Shown in pieces: positions 44,646 through 53,636 of a DNA stretch of 64,000 nucleotides. Position 1 is the first letter of the stretch; each line of letters opens with the position of its first letter. The notes below the pieces were generated by a model. That model saw only the letters and a list, made by a program, of their open reading frames with translations, made no database searches and was not told where the DNA came from. The position numbers and the translations under genes were made by a program. Origin of the DNA: Xenorhabdus innexi (GTDB taxonomy: Bacteria; Pseudomonadota; Gammaproteobacteria; Enterobacterales; Enterobacteriaceae); the NCBI RefSeq assembly GCF_002632485.1, contig NZ_NIBU01000009.1, positions 1-64,000 on the forward strand. The letters are read 5' to 3'.

Positions 44646-44840
44646 ATGGAAAAGCGCATTGAAGCACTGGAAAGAAAGGTTGTCGAACTGGAAAAACAGC
44701 TCGCTGATCTATCAGGAGCTGTTAATCATTATCGTACTATTCATCAAGTAGAGATTGATGAAATCAGAGCGAAAAACCAAGCAACTAAATTAATCGATGC
44801 CGGAATGGTTATTGGTGCTGATCTTCGTCAATCAGCTTAA
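44646..44840 (+). CDS. Small coiled-coil protein, 64 aa
   Basis: MEKRIEALERKVVELEKQLA is a textbook heptad coiled coil. The remainder is a charged helix and a short hydrophobic end (LIDAGMVIGADL). It overlaps the end of a minus-strand gene. Function unknown. Confidence 0.6.
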   Translation: MEKRIEALERKVVELEKQLADLSGAVNHYRTIHQVEIDEIRAKNQATKLIDAGMVIGADLRQSA

Positions 44841-45033
44841 TATTATCGACAATATTTTTGATGATTGGGCAATCACTCTGTGATAGGCCATTTATAATAA
44901 CTTGTTTTTTCTCGTAGTCAGTCGCAATGATACTGACTAAAACTTGTTTGATAGCAATCAGTTCACGAGCTAGAGGCTCGGGTATTGATTCTTCTACAGA
45001 AAATTTAAATGGATAGTATTTTTCCACTATCAT
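44809..45033 (-). CDS. Unknown minus-strand protein, 74 aa
   Basis: MIVEKYYPFKFSVEESIPEP ... ELIAIKQVLVSIIATDYEKKQVIINGLSQSDCPIIKNIVDNIKLIDED reads like a real small protein. AAAGGA lies 7 nt upstream of the ATG. It opposes the late operon, so it may be expressed in the lysogen. Family not recognised. Confidence 0.6.
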   Translation of the reverse strand: MIVEKYYPFKFSVEESIPEPLARELIAIKQVLVSIIATDYEKKQVIINGLSQSDCPIIKNIVDNIKLIDEDQHQ

Positions 45034-45193
45034 GCTTTTTCCTTTATTTAGAGGTAATCAGCCATCCCTCCATTGATTAATTATTTTGGCTGATTCAATA
45101 GCATACCTTAATTATTAACTTATTACATTTAACCGACACAGGGGCGATCATAACTCACCCCACGGACACCCATTGTTCTGATGGGGGGGGATT

Positions 45194-45376
45194 ATGATTA
45201 TGGACAAATACACCAGCCCCACAGCGTACACATGGGGCGCATTTACCGCTATGCTCGGTGCGCTGTCATTAAACGACTGGGCTATCGTCATTGGCATCAT
45301 GTGTACCATCGGCACGTTTGCCGTGAACTGGTACTACAAACACCGGGAATTCAACCGCCATGAAAAAGACGAGTAA
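45194..45376 (+). CDS. Phage holin (class II, two TM helices)
   Basis: 60 aa: a short N-terminus, then two hydrophobic segments (YTWGAFTAMLGALSLNDWAI and IMCTIGTFAVNWYY) and a charged tail HREFNRHEKDE. Layout and position just before the endolysin mark a holin that sets lysis timing. A G-run serves as ribosome site; two in-frame ATGs (45194, 45200) could allow dual starts. Confidence 0.88.
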   Translation: MIMDKYTSPTAYTWGAFTAMLGALSLNDWAIVIGIMCTIGTFAVNWYYKHREFNRHEKDE

Positions 45377-45896
45377 GTTAAGTGCTGCCGTTATCGGTCT
45401 GGTGCTTTCCGGTGCAGGGGCGACCGCCATTCTCGCTCAGTTTTTGGATGAAAAAGAGGGCAACCGATTATCGGCGTATCGGGATGCAGCTGGCATCTGG
45501 ACAATCTGCCGGGGCGTAACCCGAATTGATGGTGCTCCCGTTCGTCAGGGTATGCAACTGACACCGAACCAATGCCGTGATCTCAACGCCAAAGAAGCAG
45601 ATCAGGCCGTTGCATGGGTCAGAAGCCATATTAACGTGCCACTGACTGAACCACAGATAGCCGGCATTGCCAGTTTCTGCCCATACAACATCGGCCCCGG
45701 TAGATGCTTCTCTTCCACGTTCTACCGAAAACTGAATGCGGGTGATAGGCAAGGGGCTTGTCAGGAAATTAAACGCTGGATATTTGACGGCGGCAGAGAT
45801 TGCCGACAGACCCAAGGCCAAGCTAATGGCTGTTATGGTCAGGTAGAGCGACGTGCTCAGGAATCGGAATTAACCTGTTGGGGGTTGGATGAATGA
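45360..45896 (+). CDS. SAR endolysin (GH24 lysozyme)
   Basis: 178-aa muramidase. The weakly hydrophobic, Ala/Gly-rich N-terminal helix (about residues 8-29) fits a signal-anchor-release sequence. The catalytic triad has perfect spacing: Glu33, eight residues, Asp42, five residues, Thr48 (KEGNRLSAYRDAAGIWT). Several Cys, including the one in WTICRG, may regulate activation by disulfide exchange. It overlaps the holin by 17 bp. Confidence 0.92.
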   Translation: MKKTSKLSAAVIGLVLSGAGATAILAQFLDEKEGNRLSAYRDAAGIWTICRGVTRIDGAPVRQGMQLTPNQCRDLNAKEADQAVAWVRSHINVPLTEPQIAGIASFCPYNIGPGRCFSSTFYRKLNAGDRQGACQEIKRWIFDGGRDCRQTQGQANGCYGQVERRAQESELTCWGLDE

Positions 45897-46342
45897 AGTT
45901 CAATTTCACCTCTGGCGTTGTCATTGCCTTGATTGTCACTTCTGGGGCAGCTTGCCTCTATCGCGATAAATACAAGGTACAACTTAAAGCCACCCAAGAC
46001 AAAATAACCGAAATCCAGCAACTGACGGACACCATCAACTACCAGAACACGCACATTGACATGCTGCATGAACTGGATAGTAAGCACACGCAGGAACTCG
46101 CCCATGCCAAGACTGAAATTGACCGGTTGCACTCTGCTTCTCTTGCTCATCCTGAACGGGTGTACATCCAAGCCAAGTGCCCCGTGTCTAAAACCGTTGC
46201 CAGCTCCGGCATGGATGATGCAGCCCTCGCCAGACCTACAGACTCCGCTATCCGAAATTATTGGTTACTCAGAGAGCGCATTGCCACCTCAGAACAAATG
46301 ATCCTGGGGTTGCAGGAGTATATTAGGGAGCAGTGTCAGTGA
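45893..46342 (+). CDS. Rz-like inner-membrane spanin
   Basis: 149 aa with an N-terminal membrane anchor (FTSGVVIALIVTSGAACLY), then a long periplasmic coiled coil (KATQDKITEIQQLTDTINYQ, KHTQELAHAKTEIDRL). The C-terminal part holds SSGMDDAALARPTDSAIRNYWLLRERI, the Bacteriophage_Rz lysis pattern. Overlaps the endolysin by 4 bp and contains Rz1 in another frame. Confidence 0.9.
   Translation: MKFNFTSGVVIALIVTSGAACLYRDKYKVQLKATQDKITEIQQLTDTINYQNTHIDMLHELDSKHTQELAHAKTEIDRLHSASLAHPERVYIQAKCPVSKTVASSGMDDAALARPTDSAIRNYWLLRERIATSEQMILGLQEYIREQCQ
46104..46301 (+). CDS. Rz1-like outer-membrane spanin lipoprotein, nested in Rz
   Basis: 65 aa from the ATG at 46104. Signal MPRLKLTGCTLLLLLILNGC ends in a lipobox with Cys20, followed by a Pro-rich mature part (KPSAPCLKPLPAPAW). 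It lies entirely within the Rz gene in the +1 frame, as in lambda. Confidence 0.88.
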   Translation: MPRLKLTGCTLLLLLILNGCTSKPSAPCLKPLPAPAWMMQPSPDLQTPLSEIIGYSESALPPQNK

Positions 46343-46637
46343 GCCATTTTGGCAAATAAAAGTCTATGCAAGTGCATGCCTCATTTTTAAACCAAGCTTC
46401 AATAATTAATTTTCCGATTTTCCATTGTACAAACTCTACGCCATGCTCCTTAGTGCCAGAATGGTATGGCTTCATTGTTTTGCTAATAATGTAATCCGGG
46501 CTTTTCCCGATAAATTGTTCATGATCTTTAAATAAAGAATAAAGATACCGTGCTTGTTCTTTTTTTTGTGATGAACGGAGCGAAAGGTATGCCCACACTA
46601 ATACTATGTGACTGAGTAAGACGCCTGTATTAATCAT
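46323..46637 (-). CDS. Unknown minus-strand protein with N-terminal hydrophobic segment, 104 aa
   Basis: From the ATG at 46637 (MINTGVLLSHIVLVWAYLSL), a signal-anchor-like start followed by a soluble part (FIGKSPDYIISKTMKPYHSG, VEFVQWKIGKLIIEAWFKNEACTCIDFYL). A TTG start at 46649 would add four residues. It faces the lysis operon and overlaps the end of Rz. Possibly a lysogen-expressed membrane-tethered or exported protein. No family recognised. Confidence 0.6.
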   Translation of the reverse strand: MINTGVLLSHIVLVWAYLSLRSSQKKEQARYLYSLFKDHEQFIGKSPDYIISKTMKPYHSGTKEHGVEFVQWKIGKLIIEAWFKNEACTCIDFYLPKWLTDTAP

Positions 46638-46863
46638 ATGAGATCTCAATAGTAAAAATTAACTAATCAATATACCTAATGTTTTTCCAAGTTATCGCAT
46701 TTGGTGATGACTTTGTCATATCTAAATCCACTGCGTCTCGCTCGACGTATATACCAAAGAACCTTTCAGGATAAGCCTTGAGGAATGCCAGCAGTGGTCT
46801 GGTTAACCCTCTTTGGGCTGGTTATTCCTGAGCGCAAGGTTTATCACTAAAAGGAACTTAACC

Positions 46864-47403
46864 ATGAGTTACCCAGCTATCGTTATTGAAAACATTCATG
46901 TTCGTAGTAATGAGCATGGCACCTACAACCTTAATGATTTACATAAGGCTGCAATCGTAGGAGGGTTAGCGCAGACATGGCAGAAACCGAGTCAGTTTTT
47001 GCAAAGTGATGGTGTTCGGGAATTTGTTGAGGAAGTGACCAAGGTGCTAAAAAACACCTTGGAACAAAATCAAATACTTAGAAAGATTCACGGCGGTAAC
47101 GAACGGGGAACATGGGCACATGAACTCATTGCTCTACGCTATGCCGCTTGGCTCTCCCCTGCCTTTGAAGTGAAGGTTTACCAAACTTTCCGTGCTTTTA
47201 TTCTTGGTCACTTGGGTAAATTTGCTCAGGCTAATCGACTTGAACTGGAGTATCAAAGTAAGAAGCGCAGAGTCAGCACCGCAGCGAGGATCATGAATGG
47301 CTGGGGCGTGGGTGGTGAGAAGCAAAGAATTGAGTCCGCAAGGGCGCAACTGGCTAATGAAATGCAGGTGTTGATCCCCGACCTTGGGGGCGCGAAAGCA
47401 TGA
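46864..47403 (+). CDS. KilA-N domain protein
   Basis: 179 aa from the ATG at 46864. The KilA-N DNA-binding domain is clear: NEHGTYNLNDLHKAAIVGGL, WQKPSQFLQSD, then HGGNERGTWAHELIALRYAAWLSPAFEVKVYQTF. A helical C-terminus follows. Such proteins act as antirepressors or regulators. It overlaps the next gene by 4 bp. Confidence 0.9.
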   Translation: MSYPAIVIENIHVRSNEHGTYNLNDLHKAAIVGGLAQTWQKPSQFLQSDGVREFVEEVTKVLKNTLEQNQILRKIHGGNERGTWAHELIALRYAAWLSPAFEVKVYQTFRAFILGHLGKFAQANRLELEYQSKKRRVSTAARIMNGWGVGGEKQRIESARAQLANEMQVLIPDLGGAKA

Positions 47404-47795
47404 ATATGCCAACCCATGAGTTTTTATGCTGGCGTGTTGCCGAAGCCTACTGCTATCACCTAATGAAAATCAATCAGAGCCTTGTGTATCGACATCTGTT
47501 TGGTGATATACAGATCAACCAGCACTTCATTGCGGGTCTGCTTGATGGGCGGTTAAGTGAAAAGCTCAGTCCCCGTAGTCAGGCATTGTTTTACGATAGA
47601 TTGCTTGAACCCTACGATAAAAAAATCTGCGAACGCGTGGTCTTTATCGGTGGGAAAGCTCCGGGACTGAGTAGACGCGGGAAGCATTACATGAATGCTT
47701 TCCTGCATCAGTTTGGCATGATGCTAATGGATATTGGTATTAGAGAGAAAAACGGACTTTATCGCTTGCCGACTGATGAAGAAATCATTTTATAG
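47400..47795 (+). CDS. Unknown phage protein following KilA-N, 131 aa
   Basis: Basic protein with MNMPTHEFLCWRVAEAYCYH, HFIAGLLDGRLSEKLSPRSQ and LSRRGKHYMNAFLHQFGMML. Coupled by ATGA to the KilA-N gene, so likely functions with it. Family not recognised. Confidence 0.65.
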   Translation: MNMPTHEFLCWRVAEAYCYHLMKINQSLVYRHLFGDIQINQHFIAGLLDGRLSEKLSPRSQALFYDRLLEPYDKKICERVVFIGGKAPGLSRRGKHYMNAFLHQFGMMLMDIGIREKNGLYRLPTDEEIIL

Positions 47796-47915
47796 AACTA
47801 CACAAAGCCTCCACAAACGGGTGCTTGATAGCGTTTTGCTTATTACTTTTCAAATTGAATGAATTTCATAAAAGTCTAATATTCACGTTCTCATAAAATA
47901 TAAAGGGAAATTAGT

Positions 47916-48185
47916 ATGGAAGAAGCACTGAAAAAATTTAACTCATGGCTGAAGATTGATACTTGGCACACAGGACATCCTCTTGATGAAGCGAGATTTT
48001 TAAAATCCGCTTATGGTGCATTAATAGCTAAGAGAGATCTGGATTCCGAAACATTGCGTGATTATATAGTTAATTTTGTGAATGAAACTTCTAAGCTAAA
48101 TGAACGTTTTCTTGAAGAAAGAGCTGAAGAATACGCGTCAAAATTTGATGTGATATCTGAATTTGTCAGGGTAAATTCATTATAA
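47916..48185 (+). CDS. Unknown phage protein, 89 aa
   Basis: Acidic helical protein MEEALKKFNSWLKIDTWHTG ... NETSKLNERFLEERAEEYASKFDVISEFV. AAAGGGAAA precedes the ATG. A terminator (48217-48246) follows, so it ends the transcript before the terminase genes. Function unknown. Confidence 0.65.
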   Translation: MEEALKKFNSWLKIDTWHTGHPLDEARFLKSAYGALIAKRDLDSETLRDYIVNFVNETSKLNERFLEERAEEYASKFDVISEFVRVNSL

Positions 48186-48216
48186 ATAGCGATATACAAA
48201 GATTGATTTAATCATA

Positions 48217-48246
48217 ATGCCTGCATAAAAGCGGGCATTTTATTTT
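48217..48246 (+). terminator. Terminator before terminase genes
   Basis: ATGCCTGC / GCGGGCAT hairpin with a six-base loop, followed by TTTATTTT. Confidence 0.75.
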
Positions 48247-48261
48247 ATAAGGGAAAAAGAA

Positions 48262-48822
48262 ATGGCACTCACCGACAAACAAGAGATGTTTTGTCGCGAG
48301 TACCTCGTTGATTTGAACGCCACACAAGCGGCCATTCGTGCGGGGTACAGCGAGAAGACTGCAAACCGCACTGCGTCTGAGAACTTGTCAAAACCTGATA
48401 TTCAATCACGCATTGCTGAACTCAAAGCTGAACGCAATGAAGAGGTGGGAATTAATGCCGCCTATGTATTAAAGCGGCTAGTTGAAATTGATCAAATGGA
48501 TGTCCTCGACATTCTCAATGATGGCGGGGAACTGAAAGCCGTCAAGGATTGGCCTAAAGTCTGGCGAACAACATTATCAGGTATGGAAGTGTTGGAAATA
48601 GGGTCACAAGACACTGCCGCTCTACTCAAGAAAATCAAATGGCCGGACAAAGTGAAGAACCTTGAGCTGCTCGGTAAGCACATTGCTGTTCAGGCATTTA
48701 AAGAACAGGTTGATCAAAATGTGGTGGCTACACACAACATCATGCCGGTTCCTGCTTGCGATAGCGTCGATGATTGGGAAAAAGTGGCTCAGAAACAGCA
48801 GGGCGAGGTATTGGGTGGATGA
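48262..48822 (+). CDS. terS: Terminase small subunit
   Basis: 186-aa Terminase_2-family protein that recognises the packaging start. The HTH block LTDKQEMFCREYLVDLNATQAAIRAGYSEKTANRTASENLSKPDIQ is diagnostic. WPDKVKNLELLGKHIAV follows. Its stop overlaps the large-subunit start (ATGA). Confidence 0.93.
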   Translation: MALTDKQEMFCREYLVDLNATQAAIRAGYSEKTANRTASENLSKPDIQSRIAELKAERNEEVGINAAYVLKRLVEIDQMDVLDILNDGGELKAVKDWPKVWRTTLSGMEVLEIGSQDTAALLKKIKWPDKVKNLELLGKHIAVQAFKEQVDQNVVATHNIMPVPACDSVDDWEKVAQKQQGEVLGG

Positions 48823-50390
48823 ATTACAATGTGGTTTGGAAACCGCTACCCGGCTCACAGTCGTTAGCATTAAGTTGCCCGTGTAACGAAATTCTGTATG
48901 AAGGTACACGAGGCCCCGGCAAAACAGCCGCACAACTAGCCCGCTTTCGACGCAATGTCGGCGTGGGATACGGTTCATTCTGGCGTGGTGTTATTTTCGA
49001 TACTGAATACAAAAACCTTGCGGACATCATAACTCAATCCAAGCGTATGTATCGCTTATTTAAGGATGGTACGCGTTTTTTGGCGTCGGCATCTGAATTA
49101 CGTTGGGTATGGCCAACGGGTGAAGAGTTGTTATTTCGGTTTGGTAAAGAGGCTGATGACTACTGGGACTACCACGGGCAGGAATTCCCTTTTATCGGCT
49201 TTAACGAATTAACCAAACAGAAGTCTCCTGATTTCTATGAAGCGATGTTTTCGTGCCGCCGTTCATCATTCAGACCAGAAGATTATCCGCTTGAAGACGG
49301 TTCTTTGTTAAAGCCTATCCCGCTGGAAACATTCAGTACAACCAATCCATTTGGTATCGGTCACACATGGGTTAAGAAACGGTTTATCGAACCTGCACCG
49401 CGTGGAACGGTTATCCGTGAAACGCAAAAGGTGTTTAACCCGCAGACAGAACGAGAAGAAGACATCACCCTGACCCGTGTTGCTGTTCATGGCTCTTTCA
49501 AAGAAAACCCTTACCTAGACCCGCAGTACATCGCCACATTGATGAACATCAAAGACCCCAATCGAAGAAAGGCATGGGTTGAAGGCTCTTGGGATGTCAC
49601 CAGCGGTGGACGCTTTGACCATCTGTGGAATGCCAATCATCACGTTATCAAGCCATTCAAAATACCGGATAGCTGGACAGTTGATCGTTCTCACGACTGG
49701 GGGGAATCAAAGCCGTTTGCCAATCTGTGGTGGGCTGAATCTGACGGGACAGCAGCAACACTGCCTGATGGGCGTCAATTTTGCCCGCCATCAGGATCAT
49801 TAATTTTGATAGGCGAGTGGTACGGTTGCCCGCCAGATGAACTGAATAAAGGCCTCAATATGTCATCGACCAATGTAGCCAAGGGGGTGAAGTGGATTGA
49901 TAGCCGCCTGATGGGTGAAGATGTTGCAGAACCTGACGAAATTAAACAGGGCAGTAAGACACAAGGCCAGTTAAATATGATGCCCGGTATCTGCAAAAAA
50001 GTGAGCACGGGTCCCGCTGACAGTTCCATTTTCAACACAGGAGATAATGAGGACTCCATTGCGCAGAAGATGGAAAAACAGGGCGTGAAGTGGCTGGAGG
50101 CCAATAAAAAGCCCGGTTCTCGCATCAATGGTGCCTCAATCTTTGCGGATATGCTGGAGGCAGTCATTGAGGGCAAGCAATCAGAATCAGGCCTACCGGA
50201 AAAGCCCGCGTTCTATGTATTCGACCATTGTAGAGGCTGGATAAGCCGTATCCCCGTCTTAGTGCGTGACACTAAAAATCCTGATGATGTTGATACCGAA
50301 CAGGAAGACCACGATTGGGATGCAACGCGGTATCGTGTTTTGCATAAACCTCAGCGCTTTACCCAAAAACTTAATTTCAACTGGAACTGA
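48819..50390 (+). CDS. terL: Terminase large subunit
   Basis: 523-aa packaging motor from the ATG at 48819. Walker A is GTRGPGKTAA at residues 29-38, with acidic motif B candidates near GQEFPFIGFNEL. The C-terminal nuclease half contains DRSHDWGESKPFANLWW and later acidic positions. ATPase plus headful or cohesive cutting cannot be told apart from sequence. Confidence 0.93.
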   Translation: MNYNVVWKPLPGSQSLALSCPCNEILYEGTRGPGKTAAQLARFRRNVGVGYGSFWRGVIFDTEYKNLADIITQSKRMYRLFKDGTRFLASASELRWVWPTGEELLFRFGKEADDYWDYHGQEFPFIGFNELTKQKSPDFYEAMFSCRRSSFRPEDYPLEDGSLLKPIPLETFSTTNPFGIGHTWVKKRFIEPAPRGTVIRETQKVFNPQTEREEDITLTRVAVHGSFKENPYLDPQYIATLMNIKDPNRRKAWVEGSWDVTSGGRFDHLWNANHHVIKPFKIPDSWTVDRSHDWGESKPFANLWWAESDGTAATLPDGRQFCPPSGSLILIGEWYGCPPDELNKGLNMSSTNVAKGVKWIDSRLMGEDVAEPDEIKQGSKTQGQLNMMPGICKKVSTGPADSSIFNTGDNEDSIAQKMEKQGVKWLEANKKPGSRINGASIFADMLEAVIEGKQSESGLPEKPAFYVFDHCRGWISRIPVLVRDTKNPDDVDTEQEDHDWDATRYRVLHKPQRFTQKLNFNWN

Positions 50391-50391
50391 C

Positions 50392-51768
50392 ATGAATACC
50401 AACGTGGATTACACGCATCCGGCGTACACCGAATTTTTGCCCGAGTGGAACATGATCGGGGATTGTGTTGATGGCGAGCGGGTGGTCAAAAGCCGAAAAG
50501 AAAAGTACCTACCCCATCCCGCAGACAAGAAAGCGCGGGATGACTTCAGCAATGAACGTTACAAACGCTATCTGCTTCGGGCATCGTTTATCAACGCCAC
50601 GGGACGCACATTGAGCGGGTTGCTGGGTATTGCATTCAATAAGCCCGTCAAAATTGATATCTCAGGCGGCATTGAATATCTGGAAACCGACATTGATGGT
50701 GAAGGGCAACCGTTGACACAAATGATACGTGATGCGCTTTCTCAGGTGTTACAGCGTGGCAGAGCGGGCTTGTTGACTGATTTCTCAGGCTCCGGCATCC
50801 AGTCAGAGGCTGAAAAAGGCCGTCCCTATATCCGCTTATTTACCGCCAAGGAAATTATTAACTGGCGGGTGACGAACGGGAAAACGTCACTGGTGGTGGT
50901 GCATTACAGGGAGCCGAAAGACTCGGACTATTTTGATTTGCAACTGGTCGATCATTGGATTGAGTTACGGCTCATTGATGGCAGGGCACATTCGCGGCAC
51001 TGGTATCAGGACAGCAATTTACTGGTGGATGATTGGGTAGAGCTGAAAGATGCCACCGGTCAGCCATTATCTGAATTGCCGTGGTCATGGATTGGATCAA
51101 TGAACAATGACCACACGCCGGATGCACCGCCGCTGGCGGATATCGCCTATGTGAACATCAAGCACTATCAGGCCGAAGCCGATATTGCCGAATCAGCACA
51201 CACCGTCGGGCAGCCGATGGTGGCATTAACCGGACTGACTGAGACATGGGCCGATAAGTATTTTTCTGAGGGTTTTACGGTCGGGTCACGCAATGGAATA
51301 TTACTTCCCCCAAACGGCGATATGAAATTCGCCCAACCCGAAGAGCGCAATATACAAATCACCGTGGCAGAACGGCGAGAAAAGCAAATGGCGATGCTGG
51401 GCGCTAAGTTAGTGGAGCGTGGCACGTCGGCACGAACAGCTACACAGGCGCAAGATGAGGCGCAAACAGATAACTCCGTGCTTTCATTGTGTGCGGGTAA
51501 TGTTGAGCAAGCCTTTAACAGGGCGCTTAATTTCTGCATTCAGTTTGCCGGGAGTGGTGAGACAACCATCGAACTCAACAAATCCTATGATATCGCCCAA
51601 CTAGATTCAGCGGCGATGACGGCATTACTGGCCTCGGTTCAATCGGGTGCCATGCGCCTGATTGATTTTGTTAAGTACCAGCAAAGCATCAACCTCGTGC
51701 CGCAAGATGAAAAGCCAGAAGATATTATTGAGGCGCTGGAAGCATCGCGTGCTAACTCGCTGTTTTAG
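50392..51768 (+). CDS. Portal protein (DUF4055)
   Basis: 458 aa from the ATG at 50392. Blocks GERVVKSRKEKYLPHP, LLRASFINATGRTLSGLLGIAF and GRAGLLTDFSG are those of DUF4055 portal-type proteins that form the DNA gate at the head vertex. It lies between TerL and the minor head protein, the expected place. Confidence 0.88.
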   Translation: MNTNVDYTHPAYTEFLPEWNMIGDCVDGERVVKSRKEKYLPHPADKKARDDFSNERYKRYLLRASFINATGRTLSGLLGIAFNKPVKIDISGGIEYLETDIDGEGQPLTQMIRDALSQVLQRGRAGLLTDFSGSGIQSEAEKGRPYIRLFTAKEIINWRVTNGKTSLVVVHYREPKDSDYFDLQLVDHWIELRLIDGRAHSRHWYQDSNLLVDDWVELKDATGQPLSELPWSWIGSMNNDHTPDAPPLADIAYVNIKHYQAEADIAESAHTVGQPMVALTGLTETWADKYFSEGFTVGSRNGILLPPNGDMKFAQPEERNIQITVAERREKQMAMLGAKLVERGTSARTATQAQDEAQTDNSVLSLCAGNVEQAFNRALNFCIQFAGSGETTIELNKSYDIAQLDSAAMTALLASVQSGAMRLIDFVKYQQSINLVPQDEKPEDIIEALEASRANSLF

Positions 51769-51776
51769 AGGTGAAT

Positions 51777-52841
51777 ATGCAATCACGGTTGATGTTAGAT
51801 AATGCAATGCTGATCCAGATCCTCCTTGAGCGATTGAAAGCCGGTATGGTTGATGATGAAGCAATGCAAAAGGAACTGAGGGCTGCGGTGGCGAAGGCAT
51901 TAGCCCACTTTTCTGGTCAAATTTCATCAAGAACAAAACTGAATGCCGTTATTGCTGAACTCAAGCGAGCACTGACGCCTGTTATGACGGGTTACTCAGC
52001 ACATTTATTGCAGTCGGTTATCGATATCGGTATTGAATCAAGCCGGCTTGAAGCCGATAGCCTGTCTCAGGCGGTGGCAAAGACGGTTAGCCAGCCCTCG
52101 AAGGAAACCCTCGAGAAATCGATTATCAATGTTCCATTGGGGCTTGTTGCATGGGGAGGGTCATTATTTCTCAAGAAATTTATCGCCTCTTGGGTGACCA
52201 GCTCTATACAGCAAGTCGAGAATCAGGTTGTGTTAGCCATGGCAGCACAGCATGATGTTCAGGCTCTGCAAGCCACGATTAACGGCACGATGATGGATAA
52301 AACGCCCGTCACGACCTCGACGATATCACGTCTTATTTACAACTATCAGACGATAGCCAGTACCGCCATTCAACATGCTCACACTGGCGCGGCCCAGGCG
52401 TTTTACAAAGAAAACAACGATCTCATCAAAGAAGAAGAGTTTAGCGCCATTCTTGATAACAAAACGTCAGCAACGTGCCGGGCGCTGTCCGCTAAGCGAT
52501 ATCCGGTTGGCGAGGGGCCGATGCCACCGCTGCATCCACGGTGTCGAAGTCGAAGGTTGCCCATACTCAATGATAAGCATGTCGATTTGATAGTGACAAA
52601 GCCAGTGGGGCGTTCGGAGTGGGGAGAGGAAAACTATTATGAGTGGCTATCACGTCAGCCAGCCCAGCGGCAGGATTTGATATTAGGGCCCACTCGAGGG
52701 GCGCTGTTTCGTGATGGTGGGCTTTCACCAGAGCGATTCGCTCAATTACAACTACACAAAAACTTTACCCCAATGACGCTCAAGGAGATGCAAAAACTGG
52801 CACCCGACGCATTTAAGCGAGCCGACATTGCATTGAAATAA
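51777..52841 (+). CDS. Minor head / morphogenesis protein (Mu gpF-like)
   Basis: 354 aa; start at the ATG at 51777 with AGAGGTG upstream. The N-terminal half is helical. The C-terminal part carries the Phage_Mu_F signature: EFSAILDNKTSATCRALSAKRYPVGEGPMPPLHPRCRSRRLP, with the invariant CR...PP.HP.CRS pattern. Attached to the portal and needed for head assembly. Confidence 0.88.
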   Translation: MQSRLMLDNAMLIQILLERLKAGMVDDEAMQKELRAAVAKALAHFSGQISSRTKLNAVIAELKRALTPVMTGYSAHLLQSVIDIGIESSRLEADSLSQAVAKTVSQPSKETLEKSIINVPLGLVAWGGSLFLKKFIASWVTSSIQQVENQVVLAMAAQHDVQALQATINGTMMDKTPVTTSTISRLIYNYQTIASTAIQHAHTGAAQAFYKENNDLIKEEEFSAILDNKTSATCRALSAKRYPVGEGPMPPLHPRCRSRRLPILNDKHVDLIVTKPVGRSEWGEENYYEWLSRQPAQRQDLILGPTRGALFRDGGLSPERFAQLQLHKNFTPMTLKEMQKLAPDAFKRADIALK

Positions 52842-52846
52842 CACAG

Positions 52847-52870
52847 ACCCGCCCATGCGCGGGTTTTTTA
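52847..52870 (+). terminator. Terminator between minor head and scaffold genes
   Basis: ACCCGC / GCGGGT stem with a six-base loop and a run of six T. Confidence 0.8.
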
Positions 52871-52914
52871 TTCTCCGCAGTCAGTGACTGCATCATCCAG
52901 ACCCGAGGTTGACG

Positions 52915-53619
52915 ATGTTTAAATTTTTATTAACGAAAGACGAATTTGAGGCGCTTTCTGGTGAGCAAAAAGCCCTGTACAAAGCGCAGGGCGACCAATA
53001 TCAGTTACACATTGAAGGTATGCCAGACATGCCTGATGTCTCTGGTTTGCAGAGGAAAGTGGATGAACTGCTTTCTGAGAAAAAATCAGAGCAGGAAAAA
53101 CGCCGACAGGCGGAAGACGCGGCGAAAAAAGCCGCCGATGAACAGGCTCGCAAAAATGGGGATATTGAAGCACTGGAAAAGAGCTGGGCTGAAAAATTAT
53201 CTTCCCGTGAAAAAGAGCTGTTAGCCAAACTCGATGAAAAAGACAGCAATTTACGCACGTTGCTGGTAGATAACGTGGCGCAATCTTTGGCGGTGAAACT
53301 GGCGGGGGACGGGGCCGCGTTGATCCTTCCTCATATCAAATCACGCCTCATTGTTGAAGAGGGAAAGACACGCGTCATTGATGCCGAAGGGAAGCCGTCC
53401 GCACTCACCCTTGACGATTTAGAAAAAGAATTTCGTAGCAACAAGTTGTTTGCGCCTGTTGTTATCGGCAGTAAAGCGACCGGCACCGGCGGTGAAGGCG
53501 TGCGCCAGACGGTTGCCCGAGGCGGCAGTAAAACCTGGCACGACTATACGGAAGCTGAACGCATCCGTTTATTTGATGAAGAACCCGAGGAATTCAAACG
53601 CCTCCAGAAAACCCAATAA
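52915..53619 (+). CDS. Capsid scaffolding protein
   Basis: 234 aa from the ATG at 52915 (GAGG upstream). A short N-domain (EGMPDMPDVSGLQRKVDELL) leads to a long charged coiled coil of Lys/Glu/Ala repeats (about residues 50-115) and a C-terminal domain ending FDEEPEEFKRLQKTQ. Coiled coil plus position directly before the capsid gene identify a scaffold; no protease motif is seen. Confidence 0.82.
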   Translation: MFKFLLTKDEFEALSGEQKALYKAQGDQYQLHIEGMPDMPDVSGLQRKVDELLSEKKSEQEKRRQAEDAAKKAADEQARKNGDIEALEKSWAEKLSSREKELLAKLDEKDSNLRTLLVDNVAQSLAVKLAGDGAALILPHIKSRLIVEEGKTRVIDAEGKPSALTLDDLEKEFRSNKLFAPVVIGSKATGTGGEGVRQTVARGGSKTWHDYTEAERIRLFDEEPEEFKRLQKTQ

Positions 53620-53636
53620 ATTAGGAGTAAAAATTA

